NCBI RefSeq assembly: GCF_003719305.1
Contig: NZ_RARC01000008.1
Span: forward strand, 124,001-188,000
From: Mycolicibacterium stellerae
Lineage (GTDB): Bacteria > Actinomycetota > Actinomycetes > Mycobacteriales > Mycobacteriaceae
Reading direction: 5' to 3'
Length of the DNA stretch: 64,000 nucleotides
The position numbers and the translations under genes were made by a program. The notes beneath the pieces were generated by a model. The model did not search any database and had not been told where the DNA came from. It was given only the letters and a program-made list of their open reading frames with translations. Below, in pieces: positions 7,652-18,219 of the stretch; position 1 is the stretch's first letter, and every line of letters starts with the position of its first letter.

Positions 7652-8745
7652 GGTTGGGCCTCCAGGGCCGACAGGATGGTGGTGAATTTCGTTGTGGTTT
7701 CGTCTACTTCGTCGTCGGGATCGGATTCGGCGACGATTCCGCCGCCTGCGTGCGCCACGGCGGTGCGACGGTCGGCCGACAGCTGCGCACCCCGAATGGA
7801 CACCACCCAGCGGCCGTCGCCGCGTTGGTCGCACCAGCCGACGGCGCCGGCATAAAATCCCCGGTCACCCTCGATCTCGCCGATCAGTTCCGCAGCTGCT
7901 GCTGCAGGCGCTCCGCCGACCGCCGGGGTCGGGTGCAGGGCAAGTGCGAGATCCAAAGCGGTCGTTGACTTCTCCCGCAGCCGTCCGCTGATGGGTGTGG
8001 ACAGATGCCAGACCGCGGCGGTGCGACTCAGCTTGGGAGTAGACGGAATTCGCAGATCGACGCACAGCGGATCGAGCGCGGTGCGCATCGCGTCGACGAC
8101 AAGCGCGTGCTCGTGGCGGTTCTTTTCCGACGCGGCAAGGGCGTCCGCACTGGCCTGGTCCGCATCCGGATCCGACATTCGCGGCGCCGAACCCGCGAAC
8201 GGTGCGCAGGCCACGCGTTCGCCGTGGCGGGCCACAAGCAGCTCGGGGCTCGCGCCGATCAGCACGGTCCCCGAATAGTCGCCGCCCGCGGCCGTCAGGT
8301 CGACGAGATAGGCGTTGGCCGCCGGATCAGCGGAGACGAGACGGTCGATGATCGTGCGCGCGTCGAGCCGGCCGTCGGCCACCAACCGCAACGCGCGGGC
8401 GAGCACCACCTTGTGCAGTCCGCTCGCCGGGTCCCGCAGCCGCTGCACCGCCGCAGCGATCCTGGCGCGGTGCTCATCGGGGTCGGGCAGCGTCTCGGCC
8501 ACCCGCACAGCGGGCAGCGGCCGCAACGGCCACATCGGAAGCGCGTCGAGGAAAGCCACGTCCTGCGGCCGCATCAGAGCGGCAGGCCTTGATATGTCAA
8601 ACGGCAAGGCGCCCACGATGATCGGGGTGCTGTGCGAGGTCAGCGAGGTGCGCGCGTCCGCGATGCTCTTGTATGCCGTGTGCACGCCTTCGGCGACGAC
8701 GGCGCTGCCAGCTGTGGCGAGGACGAACGTCGGCTCGCGGGTCAC
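7648..8745 (-). CDS. entC: Isochorismate synthase
   Basis: The 365-residue protein has the chorismate-utilising enzyme core: GASPELLVARHGERVACAPF, the ASEKNRHEHALVVD helix, HPTPAVGGAP and the C-terminal GAVGWCDQRGDG and IRGAQL strands with catalytic acid GEIEGDRGFY. It converts chorismate to isochorismate, the entry to menaquinone and, in some mycobacteria, salicylate-derived siderophores. I chose GTG 8745, which overlaps the phosphatase stop (GTGA). It lies in the Rv3214-Rv3216-type operon. Confidence 0.9.
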   Translation of the reverse strand: MTREPTFVLATAGSAVVAEGVHTAYKSIADARTSLTSHSTPIIVGALPFDISRPAALMRPQDVAFLDALPMWPLRPLPAVRVAETLPDPDEHRARIAAAVQRLRDPASGLHKVVLARALRLVADGRLDARTIIDRLVSADPAANAYLVDLTAAGGDYSGTVLIGASPELLVARHGERVACAPFAGSAPRMSDPDADQASADALAASEKNRHEHALVVDAMRTALDPLCVDLRIPSTPKLSRTAAVWHLSTPISGRLREKSTTALDLALALHPTPAVGGAPAAAAAELIGEIEGDRGFYAGAVGWCDQRGDGRWVVSIRGAQLSADRRTAVAHAGGGIVAESDPDDEVDETTTKFTTILSALEAQP

Positions 8746-9383
8746 GTGAACACGGTCGGATTCGGATACCCGGTCAACCCGAGTGCGTTGAGCTGTCGTG
8801 CCCCGTGCTCGTAGCCGCACACGGCGATGGACGCCGCGGCCATCGCGAACCGGATCCCCTCGTATACGGGCAGCTCGACCCAGCGGGTGATGACCGCGCG
8901 GGAGAAGTGCCCGTGTCCCACGAAGACGACATCGCGTGTCGCCATGTGTTCCAATGCCAACGCGATCGCCCGGTCGGCCCGTTCGCATACCGCGGCGGTG
9001 GTTTCGCCGCCTGGACAGCCGTGCGTCCAGACCAGCCAGTTCGGCACGGCCTCGCGGATCTCCGGGGTGGTCATGCCTTCGTAGTCGCCGTAATCCCATT
9101 CGCTGATCAGCGGATTCACTTCGTCGACGTCGAGCCCGGCCAGCTCGGCGGTCACGATGGCGCGTCTACGCGGGCTGCTGATGATGTAGGGGTTGTCCAG
9201 GTTCAGCTGGGCGATTGTCTCGCCGGCCGCCTTCGCCTGACCTCGACCGGTCTGGGTGAGGTCGAGGTCGGTGCGGCTGGTGTGCTTGCCGCTGAGCGAC
9301 CACTCGGTCTCGCCATGTCGCAGCAGAAGCAGCCGGTGCTGCAGCCTGATGTCGCCGCCATCGCGGCTCCGGGCCACCTTCAC
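8742..9383 (-). CDS. gpm2: Histidine phosphatase family protein (Rv3214-like)
   Basis: After a short N-terminal tail comes LLLLRHGETEWS, the RHG motif with the phospho-accepting histidine. FVGHGHFSRAV supplies the second catalytic histidine and EWDYGDYEGMTT the acid-containing loop. At 213 residues it fits a broad acid phosphatase rather than a cofactor-dependent mutase, as shown for Rv3214. The start is uncertain: GTG 9383 or GTG 9377 both give a short leader before the core. It heads the operon with entC and the acetyltransferase and is divergent from the ParA-like gene. Confidence 0.85.
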   Translation of the reverse strand: MKVARSRDGGDIRLQHRLLLLRHGETEWSLSGKHTSRTDLDLTQTGRGQAKAAGETIAQLNLDNPYIISSPRRRAIVTAELAGLDVDEVNPLISEWDYGDYEGMTTPEIREAVPNWLVWTHGCPGGETTAAVCERADRAIALALEHMATRDVVFVGHGHFSRAVITRWVELPVYEGIRFAMAAASIAVCGYEHGARQLNALGLTGYPNPTVFT

Positions 9384-9433
9384 GTGGGCGATTCTGCCCC
9401 ACGCGGGGCGCCGGTGTCTGTAGGCGTGCTTGT

Positions 9434-10267
9434 ATGGACAGTGTGACGCGAGTACTTGCGGTCGCCAATCAAAAGGGTGGGGTAGCCAAGACGACGACGG
9501 TGGCGTCGTTGGGTGCGGCGATGGCGGAGAAAGGGCGACGGGTGCTGCTCGTCGACCTGGACCCCCAGGGATGCCTGACGTTCTCGCTCGGCCAGGACCC
9601 CGACAAGCTGGCGGTGTCGATCCATGAGGTGCTGCTCGGCGACGTGGAGCCGTCCGCGGCGCTGGTGTCGACATCGGAGGGAATGACGCTGCTGCCTGCC
9701 AACATCGACCTGGCAGGCGCCGAAGCGATGCTGCTGATGCGGGCGGGCCGCGAGTACGCGCTCAAACGGGCACTGGCGAAACTCGGTGTCGGAGCCGCAG
9801 CGGCGGCGACATCGGATCAGCCCTTCGATGTGGTGATCATCGACTGCCCGCCGTCGTTGGGCGTGCTCACCCTCAACGGGCTGACCGCCGCCGACGACGT
9901 GATCGTTCCCCTGCAGTGCGAGACCCTCGCACATCGCGGGGTCGGCCAGTTCCTGCGCACGATCACCGACGTTCAGCAGATCACCAACGCCGATCTCACG
10001 CTTCTTGGTGCGCTTCCCACGCTGTACGACTCACGCACCACCCACAGCCGCGACGTGTTGCTCGACGTCGCCGACCGGTATGACCTGCCGGTGCTTGCGC
10101 CGCCGATTCCCCGCACGGTGCGCTTCGCCGAGGCGACCGCGTCGGGTGCCTCGGTGCTGGCAGGCCGGAAGAACAAGGGTGCCGTCGCCTACCGTGAGTT
10201 GGCCGCCGCCCTGCTCAAGCACTGGAAGTCGGGCAAGGCGCTTGCGACGTTCGCGCCCGAGGTTTAA
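9434..10267 (+). CDS. ParA/Soj-type ATPase (Rv3213c-like)
   Basis: The 277-residue protein has the deviant Walker A motif NQKGGVAKTTT near the N-terminus, a switch region VDLDPQGCLT and the Walker B-type VVIIDCPPSLGVLTLNGL. These define a ParA/MinD ATPase that dimerises on DNA or other surfaces. No ParB gene is adjacent, so it is an orphan ParA involved in positioning some cargo other than, or in addition to, the chromosome origin. Its stop overlaps the convergent downstream gene by 4 bases. Confidence 0.88.
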   Translation: MDSVTRVLAVANQKGGVAKTTTVASLGAAMAEKGRRVLLVDLDPQGCLTFSLGQDPDKLAVSIHEVLLGDVEPSAALVSTSEGMTLLPANIDLAGAEAMLLMRAGREYALKRALAKLGVGAAAAATSDQPFDVVIIDCPPSLGVLTLNGLTAADDVIVPLQCETLAHRGVGQFLRTITDVQQITNADLTLLGALPTLYDSRTTHSRDVLLDVADRYDLPVLAPPIPRTVRFAEATASGASVLAGRKNKGAVAYRELAAALLKHWKSGKALATFAPEV

Positions 10268-11475
10268 CCGAGCGCGACGAGCGAGGGCCCGCGCTGCTCC
10301 AGCAGCACGGCGCCGGCAACGCCGGGCACCACTGCCGACTGCGCAGGCTGGCGCCGCAACGGGATGAAGCGTTCGTTGACACCCGTCGTCGGGTCGTAGA
10401 CGCCGACGCCGTCGCTGACCGGGATGATCAACCGCCCGGCCATCATCGTCGCCGGTCCGATCGGCACGTGGGCCCCGGCCGGGCCGACGGTGAAGCGGTA
10501 CTGCATGCCGCTGGCGGAGAACACCATCACGGCGTTGCCGGTCCACCACGTGATCAGGTCACCGGGGTGGGTTGCGGCGGCCTCCGGCGACGGTGGCTTG
10601 GGCAGTGGCAGGTTGGCCGTCGTCGACCCGGTTTCGTCGACGATCATCAGCGACGGCCTCGGCACGGGCACGTAGACGGCGGTGGTGGTGTCGGAGACGG
10701 CGACCACCCTGGCGCCGGAGTCCTCCTTGACGCCGGGCAGCGGCACGTACTTGAGGTCGGGGGTGTCCTCCTCCTTGGCGGGCCGCAACACCGTCAGCCG
10801 CACGTCGGGCTGGTCGGGGCACGCCTCGAGCACCGCCACCGCAGCATTGCTGGCCGCCGCGGATCCCAGTCGACACAGCACCGGGCCTGGAACGCCGGGT
10901 TTGATCGGGGCGTCCAGCGCGCCGTGGCTGATCATCCGGACCATGTCGGAACGCCAGAGCTCGAGCCTGCTGGCCCCTGCAGCGAGCACCGTGGTGCCGT
11001 CGGAGGACAGCGCGATCTCGGGGTCGGCGTAGGCGGTTCGGCCAGGGCCGCGCATACCGGTCTGCCCGTCGATGGTGGTCACCTGGCCGCAACCCCGACT
11101 GTCGGGATAGACGGCGACCGCGTAGTTGTACACCGTGGTGACCCCGCACAGGTCGAGGTCGCGGGTGTAGCTCCACAACACCGATCCCGTCTTCGGGTCG
11201 CGGCCGTCGATCTGGTGGCCGGCCCCGGTCACCACGCTGCCGCCCGCGAGCAGCGGCATCGTGGTCTTCGGGCTCGGCGCCGTCCACAGTTCCCGCAGTG
11301 ACGCCGGAACGACCTTGGCGGGTGTGAGTGTCTTCACCGGCGACGCGGCGGGCCTGCTGATGGTGGCCCTTGCGTCGCTGGTCCACCAGATCAGCGCGGC
11401 GACGACGGCGACCACGACGGCGATCGCCGCGGCGGCAATGAGGTCGGCCCGGGTGCGACGCTCGGGTTTGACCAT
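10264..11475 (-). CDS. Membrane-anchored beta-propeller protein (Rv3212-like)
   Basis: The 403-residue protein has a cytoplasmic N-terminus rich in arginine, one membrane helix (about residues 12-31) and an extracytoplasmic domain made of repeated PQQ-propeller-like blades (DPKTGSVLWSYTRDLDLCGV, TIDGQTG, LELWRSD, YDPTTGVN). Paired cysteines in the blades suggest disulfides. The family is conserved in mycobacteria with no proven role; an envelope scaffold or sensor is plausible. Confidence 0.75.
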   Translation of the reverse strand: MVKPERRTRADLIAAAAIAVVVAVVAALIWWTSDARATISRPAASPVKTLTPAKVVPASLRELWTAPSPKTTMPLLAGGSVVTGAGHQIDGRDPKTGSVLWSYTRDLDLCGVTTVYNYAVAVYPDSRGCGQVTTIDGQTGMRGPGRTAYADPEIALSSDGTTVLAAGASRLELWRSDMVRMISHGALDAPIKPGVPGPVLCRLGSAAASNAAVAVLEACPDQPDVRLTVLRPAKEEDTPDLKYVPLPGVKEDSGARVVAVSDTTTAVYVPVPRPSLMIVDETGSTTANLPLPKPPSPEAAATHPGDLITWWTGNAVMVFSASGMQYRFTVGPAGAHVPIGPATMMAGRLIIPVSDGVGVYDPTTGVNERFIPLRRQPAQSAVVPGVAGAVLLEQRGPSLVALG

Positions 11476-11492
11476 CGGCGGGCGGGACCGTG

Positions 11493-12956
11493 CTAGTTGG
11501 CGGTCGCCGCGGCGGCCTTGCGCGGGCGACGACGGCGACGCTTGCGGGTGGCCCCTTCGCCTTCTGCGGCGGGTTTGTCGCCGTTGTCGGACGTCTCGGC
11601 AGGCTTATCGCCCTCCGGGTGACCGCTCACCGGCTTGCCGCCGCGCGTGCGGCGACGCGACTTGGTGCGGGTGCGTGCTGGCGCCTCGGCGGCGTCGCGA
11701 GGGGGCCGTTTGGCGGCCTTTGCGGGCGCAGCCGGGCCGATCCTTCCCGCCGCATCGGTCGGGATGTCCAGCTCTTCGTACAAATGCGGTGAGCTGGAAT
11801 AGGTTTCGGCCGGATGCGGGTGACCCAGACCCAGCGCCTTGTCGATCATTTCCCAGCGTGCCAGTTCATCCCAGTCGATCAGGGTGACCGCGACACCGCT
11901 CTTGCCCGCGCGGCCGGTGCGGCCGATGCGGTGCACGTAGGCCTGCTCGTCCTCGGGGATCTGGTAGTTGATGACGTGGGTGACGTCGTCGATGTCGATG
12001 CCGCGGGCGGCCACGTCGGTGGCGACCAGCACGTCGATCTCACCGGTGCGGAAGGCTTTGAGAGCCTTCTCGCGGGCGCTCTGGTTCAGGTCGCCGTGCA
12101 CGGCGCCCACCTTGAAGCCGCGCTCGGCGAGCTCGTCGGACACCTTCTGCGCGGTGCGCTTGGTGCGGGTGAAGACCATCGTGGCGCCGCGACTGCGGGC
12201 CTGCAGCAGCCGACTGACCATTTCCACCTTGTCCAGCGCATGGGCGCGGTAGGCGAACTGGTCGGTGGTGGTGTGCACGGCAGACGACGCCGCCGACTCG
12301 GCGCGGATGTGCGTCGGCTGATTCATGAAGCTGCGGGCCAGCGTGATGATCGGATCTGGCATCGTCGCCGAGAACAGCATCGACTGCCGCGACTGGGGGA
12401 TCTGCCGCAGGATTCGCTCGATATCGGGCAGGAAGCCGAGGTCGAGCATCTCGTCGGCCTCGTCGAGCACCAGCACGGAGATGCCGCCGAGCTGCAGGTG
12501 CCCCTGCTGAGCCAGGTCGAGGAGCCGTCCCGGGGTGCCGACGACGACATCGGCGCCGGCCCGCAACGAGTCGATCTGCGGCTCGTAGGCGCGCCCGCCG
12601 TAGATCGCCACCACCGACAGCTTGCGGTCGCCAACGGTCAGGTACTTCGCGGCCAGCGAGAGGTCGCCGTATACCTGCAGGCACAGTTCGCGGGTGGGCA
12701 CCACGACGATGGCCCGCGGGGCGCCGGTCAGTGGACGTTCAGTGTCGGTGGTGATCGTTTGCAGCAGCGGCACGCCGAACGCCAGCGTCTTGCCCATGCC
12801 GGTGCGGGCCTGTCCGATCAAGTCGTCGCCCGCCATCGCCAGCGGCAGGGTCAGCTCTTGAATGGCAAATGTATGTTCCTTGCCGTCTTCGGCCAGTGCG
12901 CGAACTATTTCGTCGCGGACCCCGAGTTTGGCAAATGTTGGATTGAGTACAGTCAT
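11493..12956 (-). CDS. rhlE: DEAD-box ATP-dependent RNA helicase
   Basis: The 487-residue protein has the helicase motif series in order: Q-motif region, ARTGMGKTLAFGVPL (I), PTRELCLQ (Ia), GTPGRLLDL (Ib), VLDEADEML (II), SATMPD (III), HGDLNQSAREKAL (IV region), ATDVAARGIDI (V) and HRIGRTGRAG (VI). The C-terminal ~90 residues are basic and low in complexity (KRRRRRPRK), suited to RNA binding. It should remodel structured RNA, probably in ribosome assembly or degradosome work. It has its own upstream region of about 220 bases before the divergent MiaE-like gene. Confidence 0.93.
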   Translation of the reverse strand: MTVLNPTFAKLGVRDEIVRALAEDGKEHTFAIQELTLPLAMAGDDLIGQARTGMGKTLAFGVPLLQTITTDTERPLTGAPRAIVVVPTRELCLQVYGDLSLAAKYLTVGDRKLSVVAIYGGRAYEPQIDSLRAGADVVVGTPGRLLDLAQQGHLQLGGISVLVLDEADEMLDLGFLPDIERILRQIPQSRQSMLFSATMPDPIITLARSFMNQPTHIRAESAASSAVHTTTDQFAYRAHALDKVEMVSRLLQARSRGATMVFTRTKRTAQKVSDELAERGFKVGAVHGDLNQSAREKALKAFRTGEIDVLVATDVAARGIDIDDVTHVINYQIPEDEQAYVHRIGRTGRAGKSGVAVTLIDWDELARWEMIDKALGLGHPHPAETYSSSPHLYEELDIPTDAAGRIGPAAPAKAAKRPPRDAAEAPARTRTKSRRRTRGGKPVSGHPEGDKPAETSDNGDKPAAEGEGATRKRRRRRPRKAAAATAN

Positions 12957-13178
12957 GCTTGGTAGACGAAGCCTTTCGATTCATTCCTCGTTGCGTCCAC
13001 GCGCGCACGAGTATGTCGAGAAAACTTCGCGGGGCCCTGCGCTGAGGTAGGCGGGCCAACGTCGTGCACGCACATTTCTTGGGTAGCGAGCCGCTGTCTG
13101 CAGCCACCGCCCGCACCCATGATACCGGTAGGGTTTGCCGGGCGGTCAGTCAGCCGGTCGCCGTCTAGAGTTGGGCGC

Positions 13179-13883
13179 ATGAGTTCGACGCAGCCTGCGG
13201 CATCTCCGGAGCACATCGCCACGTCGGCGGCGTCGGGCGTTTCGCCCGACCATCCCGGGGTCAACGAGCTCTTCGCGCTGCTGGCCTACGGCGAGGTGGC
13301 CGCGTTCTACCGGCTCACCGACGAGGCACGGATGTCGCCCAACCTGCTCGGCCGGATCAACATGGCCAGCATGGCGGCCGCCGAGATGGCGCACTACGAA
13401 TTGCTGCACGACGAACTCGCCCGTCGAGGCGTCGACGTCGTTCCTGCGATGACGAGATACGCATCGGCGCTGGAGAACTATCACCGGCTCACCACTCCCA
13501 GCACCTGGCTGGAGGCGCTGGTGAAGACCTACATCGGCGACGCGCTTGCGGCCGACTTCCATCTCATGATCGCCGACGTGCTGCCATCCGAAGTCGCCGA
13601 CGTCGTCCGCGCGGTGCTCGCCGAGACGGGCCACTCGCAGTTCGTCGTCGCCGAGGTCCGCAAGGCGGTCACCTCGAGTCAGAAGCAGCGTCATCGGCTG
13701 GCGTTGTGGTCGCGCAGGCTGCTCGGCGAGGCGATCACCCAGGCCCAATTTGTGATGGCCGACCACGACGAGCTCGTCGACCTGGTGTTGGCAGGCACCG
13801 AAGGACTGGGCCAGCTGACCGAGTTCTTCGAACGTATGCAGCGCACGCACAGCTCTCGCATGCAGGAGCTCGGCCTGGCCTGA
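13179..13883 (+). CDS. Ferritin-like diiron protein, MiaE-like (Rv3210c-like)
   Basis: The 234-residue protein is all-helical and shows diiron ligands in helix pairs: AYGEVAAF, AAAEMAHYELLHDEL (ExxH-type) and AETGHSQFV. This matches the ferritin-like fold related to tRNA-(ms2io6A) hydroxylase (MiaE_2 Pfam family). Whether it modifies tRNA in mycobacteria is unproven. I chose ATG 13179 because upstream sequence in frame is intergenic in character. Confidence 0.8.
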   Translation: MSSTQPAASPEHIATSAASGVSPDHPGVNELFALLAYGEVAAFYRLTDEARMSPNLLGRINMASMAAAEMAHYELLHDELARRGVDVVPAMTRYASALENYHRLTTPSTWLEALVKTYIGDALAADFHLMIADVLPSEVADVVRAVLAETGHSQFVVAEVRKAVTSSQKQRHRLALWSRRLLGEAITQAQFVMADHDELVDLVLAGTEGLGQLTEFFERMQRTHSSRMQELGLA

Positions 13884-13890
13884 CGCCGGC

Positions 13891-14613
13891 TCAGCGGGTG
13901 CAGTTGGTGATCATCGTGTTGTTGTTCTGCGCCACCAGCGTCTCGCCCGCACCGTCGGTGATCGAGCAGTTGAGCTGACCGCCCACGCTGGTCGCGGTGA
14001 CCGAGGTGAGCGATACCCCCGGATCGAGTGTCACCTGCTTCGTCCAGGGCAGTGCGACGTTCACGTCGGTCTGCAGAGCGCCCTGCTGGTCGGTCCAGAT
14101 GATCGTGACCAGATCGAAGAGCTGACGGTTCCCCGTCACGGTGTAGGTGACGGTGCCCGGGCTGGCCGCGGGTGGCGGCGCGACTTCCGTCGGCTCGGCG
14201 ATGGCGCTTGGCGGCGCGGCGGTCGGCGTCGGCGTGACGCTTGTGATGGTCTCGGGCGGCAACGCGGTCGCCGACGGCGTCCTGCTTGGCGCATCGCTGG
14301 GATACGGGACGGGCCTGCTGGTGGACGGGGACACCGTCGCAGAGGTGGTGCCGCTGTCGCCTCCGCTGAGAATCATCAACGTGCCCGCCACGGCGATCAG
14401 CAGCACGATGCCCGCGACGCTGGCCACCCACAGCCAGCGTCGGTCGTCGTGATCGACGGCGTAACCGCCGTAGGCGTCGTAGTCATCGTCGTCGTAGTCG
14501 TCATAGTCGGCGTACGCGTCGTAGTCCTCGGCGTCGACGAATTCGTCGTCCACGTCGTCGTGAATCCGGTCGGTGACCGATCCGGCTGCCCAAGGCGAAG
14601 AAGGCCTGTTCAT
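13891..14613 (-). CDS. MmpS-like membrane protein with acidic and Pro/Thr-rich regions (Rv3209-like)
   Basis: The 240-residue protein has an unusual N-terminus: about 45 residues dominated by Asp and Tyr (repeats such as DYDDYDDDDYDAYGGY at residues ~36-51), one membrane helix (~62-82), a Pro/Ser/Thr-rich linker (~92-150) and a C-terminal beta-sandwich starting VTYTVTGNRQ that resembles the MmpS domain. The last part contains two cysteines (LNCSITD and ITNCTR) likely to pair. No MmpL partner is adjacent. Role unknown; probably envelope associated. Confidence 0.75.
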   Translation of the reverse strand: MNRPSSPWAAGSVTDRIHDDVDDEFVDAEDYDAYADYDDYDDDDYDAYGGYAVDHDDRRWLWVASVAGIVLLIAVAGTLMILSGGDSGTTSATVSPSTSRPVPYPSDAPSRTPSATALPPETITSVTPTPTAAPPSAIAEPTEVAPPPAASPGTVTYTVTGNRQLFDLVTIIWTDQQGALQTDVNVALPWTKQVTLDPGVSLTSVTATSVGGQLNCSITDGAGETLVAQNNNTMITNCTR

Positions 14614-14791
14614 GCGCGTAATCCTCGTCCGTTCGAGTGATGCAGGCCTGATGCTATCGATGCAGAAGTGACAGATGAGGTCACGAGCCCAGCGTGTTGG
14701 TAACGGTCCGGACTCAGTTCACCCAGACGTGTCCACTAGCCTTTCTCAGGAGAACGAATTCGATAAAGCGAAGACTCAGAGAGGACCCAGC

Positions 14792-15695
<904 letters not shown>

Positions 15696-15802
15696 CTACT
15701 ATCTGGCCGCAACCCGGCCTCGTTCGCATCGACACTACTACCCGTTGGTGGAGGTACGCGTCAGGACGGTGGTGCGGCGCAGGTCTATGCCATCCTGGTC
15801 CG

Positions 15803-16873
15803 GTGACCTACGACCCGGGGCGCCGCATGCGGAGCGCCGGAGGCCAACCGCGTCGCGACCCCGAGTCCAACAGAGGACGTGTTCCCGTGCTGCGGGACGA
15901 GTGGCGCGAGCCTCTGCGCGCTCAGCGCGATCCGCTCGCCGAGGACTCCGGCCGGCCCAGGTCGAACCGGGATGAGCGGCGCCGGTGGCGTAAGCAGACC
16001 TGGCTCGGTTGGTTCATCTCGACCTACGGCTGGCGGGCCTACGCGCTGCCCGCACTCGTCGCGCTCACGGTGTGGGTGGTGTATTCGACGGTCACCGGAA
16101 CCAGTGTGTCGGGCACCGGGGAGGAGTCGGGTCCCGCGCAGGGGCCGCCCACTATCGATGCGGCCAGCACGGCGATCGTCGGCGCACCGCCCAAGGGGCT
16201 GACCCAGTTCGACGCCAACCTGCCGACCGGCATGCTGCCCGACGGCGGCCCCTACACCGAGGCAGGCGCCAAGACCTGGCACATCGTGCCCGGCGCCGAT
16301 CCGAAGGCCGGCGAGGGCACCACCAAGACGTTCACCTACACCGTCGAGGTCGAGGACGGCATCGACACCACCTCGTTCGGCGGCGATGACAACTTCGCGC
16401 GGATGGTCAGCCAGACCCTGGCCAACCCGAAGAGCTGGACACACAACCCGCAGTTCGCGTTCACCCGAATCGACAGCGGCGAGCCCGACTTCCGGGTGTC
16501 GCTGACCACGCCGATGACGTTGCGTGAGGGCTGCGGCTACGAGATTCCCATCGAGACGTCCTGCTACAACCCGTCCTTCACCCCCGACGGCCAGCCGCGG
16601 GTATTCATCAACGAGGCCCGCTGGGTACGCGGTGCGGTGCCGTTCCAGGGCGACGTGGGCGCCTACCGCCAGTACCTGATCAATCACGAGGTCGGCCACG
16701 CGATCGGCTATCAGCGTCACGAGCCGTGCGCCGAGAACGGCCAGCTGGCACCGGTGATGATGCAACAAACCTTCTCCACCAGCGACAACGACAATTCCCG
16801 CTTCGACCCGGAATGGGTCAAGGCGGACGGCAAGACCTGCAAGCCCAACCCGTGGCCGTACCCCATCCCTTAG
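15803..16873 (+). CDS. DUF3152 membrane-anchored zinc metalloprotease-like protein (Rv3207c-like)
   Basis: The 356-residue protein has a basic cytoplasmic N-terminus (~65 residues), one membrane helix (about 79-97) and an extracytoplasmic domain with the zincin motif HEVGHAIGYQRH (H295, E296, H299, H306). Three cysteines (CGYEIP..SCYN and HEPC) are consistent with disulfides outside the cell. Substrate unknown. The GTG at 15803 was chosen because it precedes the basic N-terminal region directly. Confidence 0.82.
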   Translation: MTYDPGRRMRSAGGQPRRDPESNRGRVPVLRDEWREPLRAQRDPLAEDSGRPRSNRDERRRWRKQTWLGWFISTYGWRAYALPALVALTVWVVYSTVTGTSVSGTGEESGPAQGPPTIDAASTAIVGAPPKGLTQFDANLPTGMLPDGGPYTEAGAKTWHIVPGADPKAGEGTTKTFTYTVEVEDGIDTTSFGGDDNFARMVSQTLANPKSWTHNPQFAFTRIDSGEPDFRVSLTTPMTLREGCGYEIPIETSCYNPSFTPDGQPRVFINEARWVRGAVPFQGDVGAYRQYLINHEVGHAIGYQRHEPCAENGQLAPVMMQQTFSTSDNDNSRFDPEWVKADGKTCKPNPWPYPIP

Positions 16874-16960
16874 CCGGGAAGGTCTTGGCCGTGATTGCCG
16901 TTGAGCTGGGTAACTGTTGTGATGGAAAGCAACCCCGACTTCGAATCGAGGAGGGTATCG

Positions 16961-18139
16961 GTGCCTACACCGTTGCCGCCACTGGTAGCGCCCGCGGCTG
17001 AGCTGACGCGCGAAGAGGTTGCGCGCTACAGCCGCCATCTGATCATTCCCGACCTCGGGCTGGACGGTCAGAAGCGGCTGAAGAACGCGCGTGTGCTGGT
17101 CATCGGCGCCGGTGGGCTCGGCTCGCCGACGCTGCTGTACCTCGCGGCCGCGGGCGTCGGCACGATCGGCATCGTGGAGTTCGACGTGGTCGACGAATCC
17201 AACCTGCAGCGCCAGATCATCCACGGGCAATCCGACATCGGCCGGTCGAAGGCCGAGAGTGCGCGTGACTCCATCCGGGAGATCAACCCGCTCGTGGACG
17301 TGCGGCTGCACGAGGTCCGGCTGGAGCCCGACAATGCCGTCGACCTTTTCGAGTCCTACGACCTGATCCTGGACGGCACCGACAACTTCGCCACCCGCTA
17401 CCTGGTCAACGACGCGGCGGTGTTGGCAGGCAAACCGTATGTGTGGGGATCGATCTACCGGTTCGAGGGCCAGGTGTCGGTGTTCTGGGAGGACGCCCCA
17501 GGCGGTGTCGGCCTCAACTACCGCGACCTGTATCCGGAGCCGCCGCCTCCAGGCATGGTGCCGTCCTGCGCGGAGGGCGGCGTGCTCGGCATCCTGTGCG
17601 CGTCGATCGCGTCGGTGATGGGAACCGAGGCGATCAAGCTGATCACCGGCATCGGCGAACCGCTGCTCGGCAGGCTGATGGTCTACGACGCGCTCGACAT
17701 GACCTATCGCACCATCAAGATCCGCAAGGATCCGGCGACGCCGAAGATCACCGAACTGATCGACTACGAGGAGTTCTGTGGTGTGGTTTCCGACGCTGCC
17801 GCCGAGGCCGCGGCCGACTCCACCGTCACCCCGCGCGAGCTGCGCGAGATGATCGATTCCGGTAAGTCGGTGTCCCTGATCGACGTCCGCGAGCAGGTGG
17901 AGTGGGACATCAACCGAATCGAGGGCGCAGAGCTGATCCCGAAGTCGGAATTTGAATCGGGTGAAGCGCTTGCCAGGCTGCAGGTCGACCGCACCCCGGT
18001 GTTCTACTGCAAGACCGGCGTGCGCTCGGCCGAGGTATTGGCCATCGCGAAGAAGGCCGGCTTCTCGGACGCGCTTCACGTGCAGGGTGGAATCGTGGCG
18101 TGGGGTAAACAGCTCGAGCCCGACATGGTCATGTACTGA
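16961..18139 (+). CDS. moeZ: Adenylyltransferase/sulfurtransferase MoeZ
   Basis: The 392-residue protein equals the M. tuberculosis MoeZ length. Residues ~17-260 are the ThiF/MoeB adenylation domain (GAGGLGSPTLLYLAAAGVGT at 49-68; DGTDNFATRYLVND; PSCAEGGVLG), and residues ~285-392 are a rhodanese domain with the active loop YCKTGVRS (C350). It adenylates the C-terminus of sulfur carrier proteins and transfers sulfur to them, serving molybdopterin, CysO cysteine and thioamide pathways. GTG 16961 follows GAGGAGG. A short gap separates it from the protease gene upstream. Confidence 0.94.
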   Translation: MPTPLPPLVAPAAELTREEVARYSRHLIIPDLGLDGQKRLKNARVLVIGAGGLGSPTLLYLAAAGVGTIGIVEFDVVDESNLQRQIIHGQSDIGRSKAESARDSIREINPLVDVRLHEVRLEPDNAVDLFESYDLILDGTDNFATRYLVNDAAVLAGKPYVWGSIYRFEGQVSVFWEDAPGGVGLNYRDLYPEPPPPGMVPSCAEGGVLGILCASIASVMGTEAIKLITGIGEPLLGRLMVYDALDMTYRTIKIRKDPATPKITELIDYEEFCGVVSDAAAEAAADSTVTPRELREMIDSGKSVSLIDVREQVEWDINRIEGAELIPKSEFESGEALARLQVDRTPVFYCKTGVRSAEVLAIAKKAGFSDALHVQGGIVAWGKQLEPDMVMY

Positions 18140-18219
18140 CTGGGTCCAGGCTTAAACAGCTGGCGGACACAGCTGGTCAGCGAAGGCTTTCTGGCCTGCG
18201 CCGACGGTAGCCTGGCGCT

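Noticed and set aside
15785..18079. Long minus-strand open frame opposite DUF3152 and moeZ
   Set aside because: Antisense to two conserved proteins with full motif sets; no ribosome binding site and biased composition.
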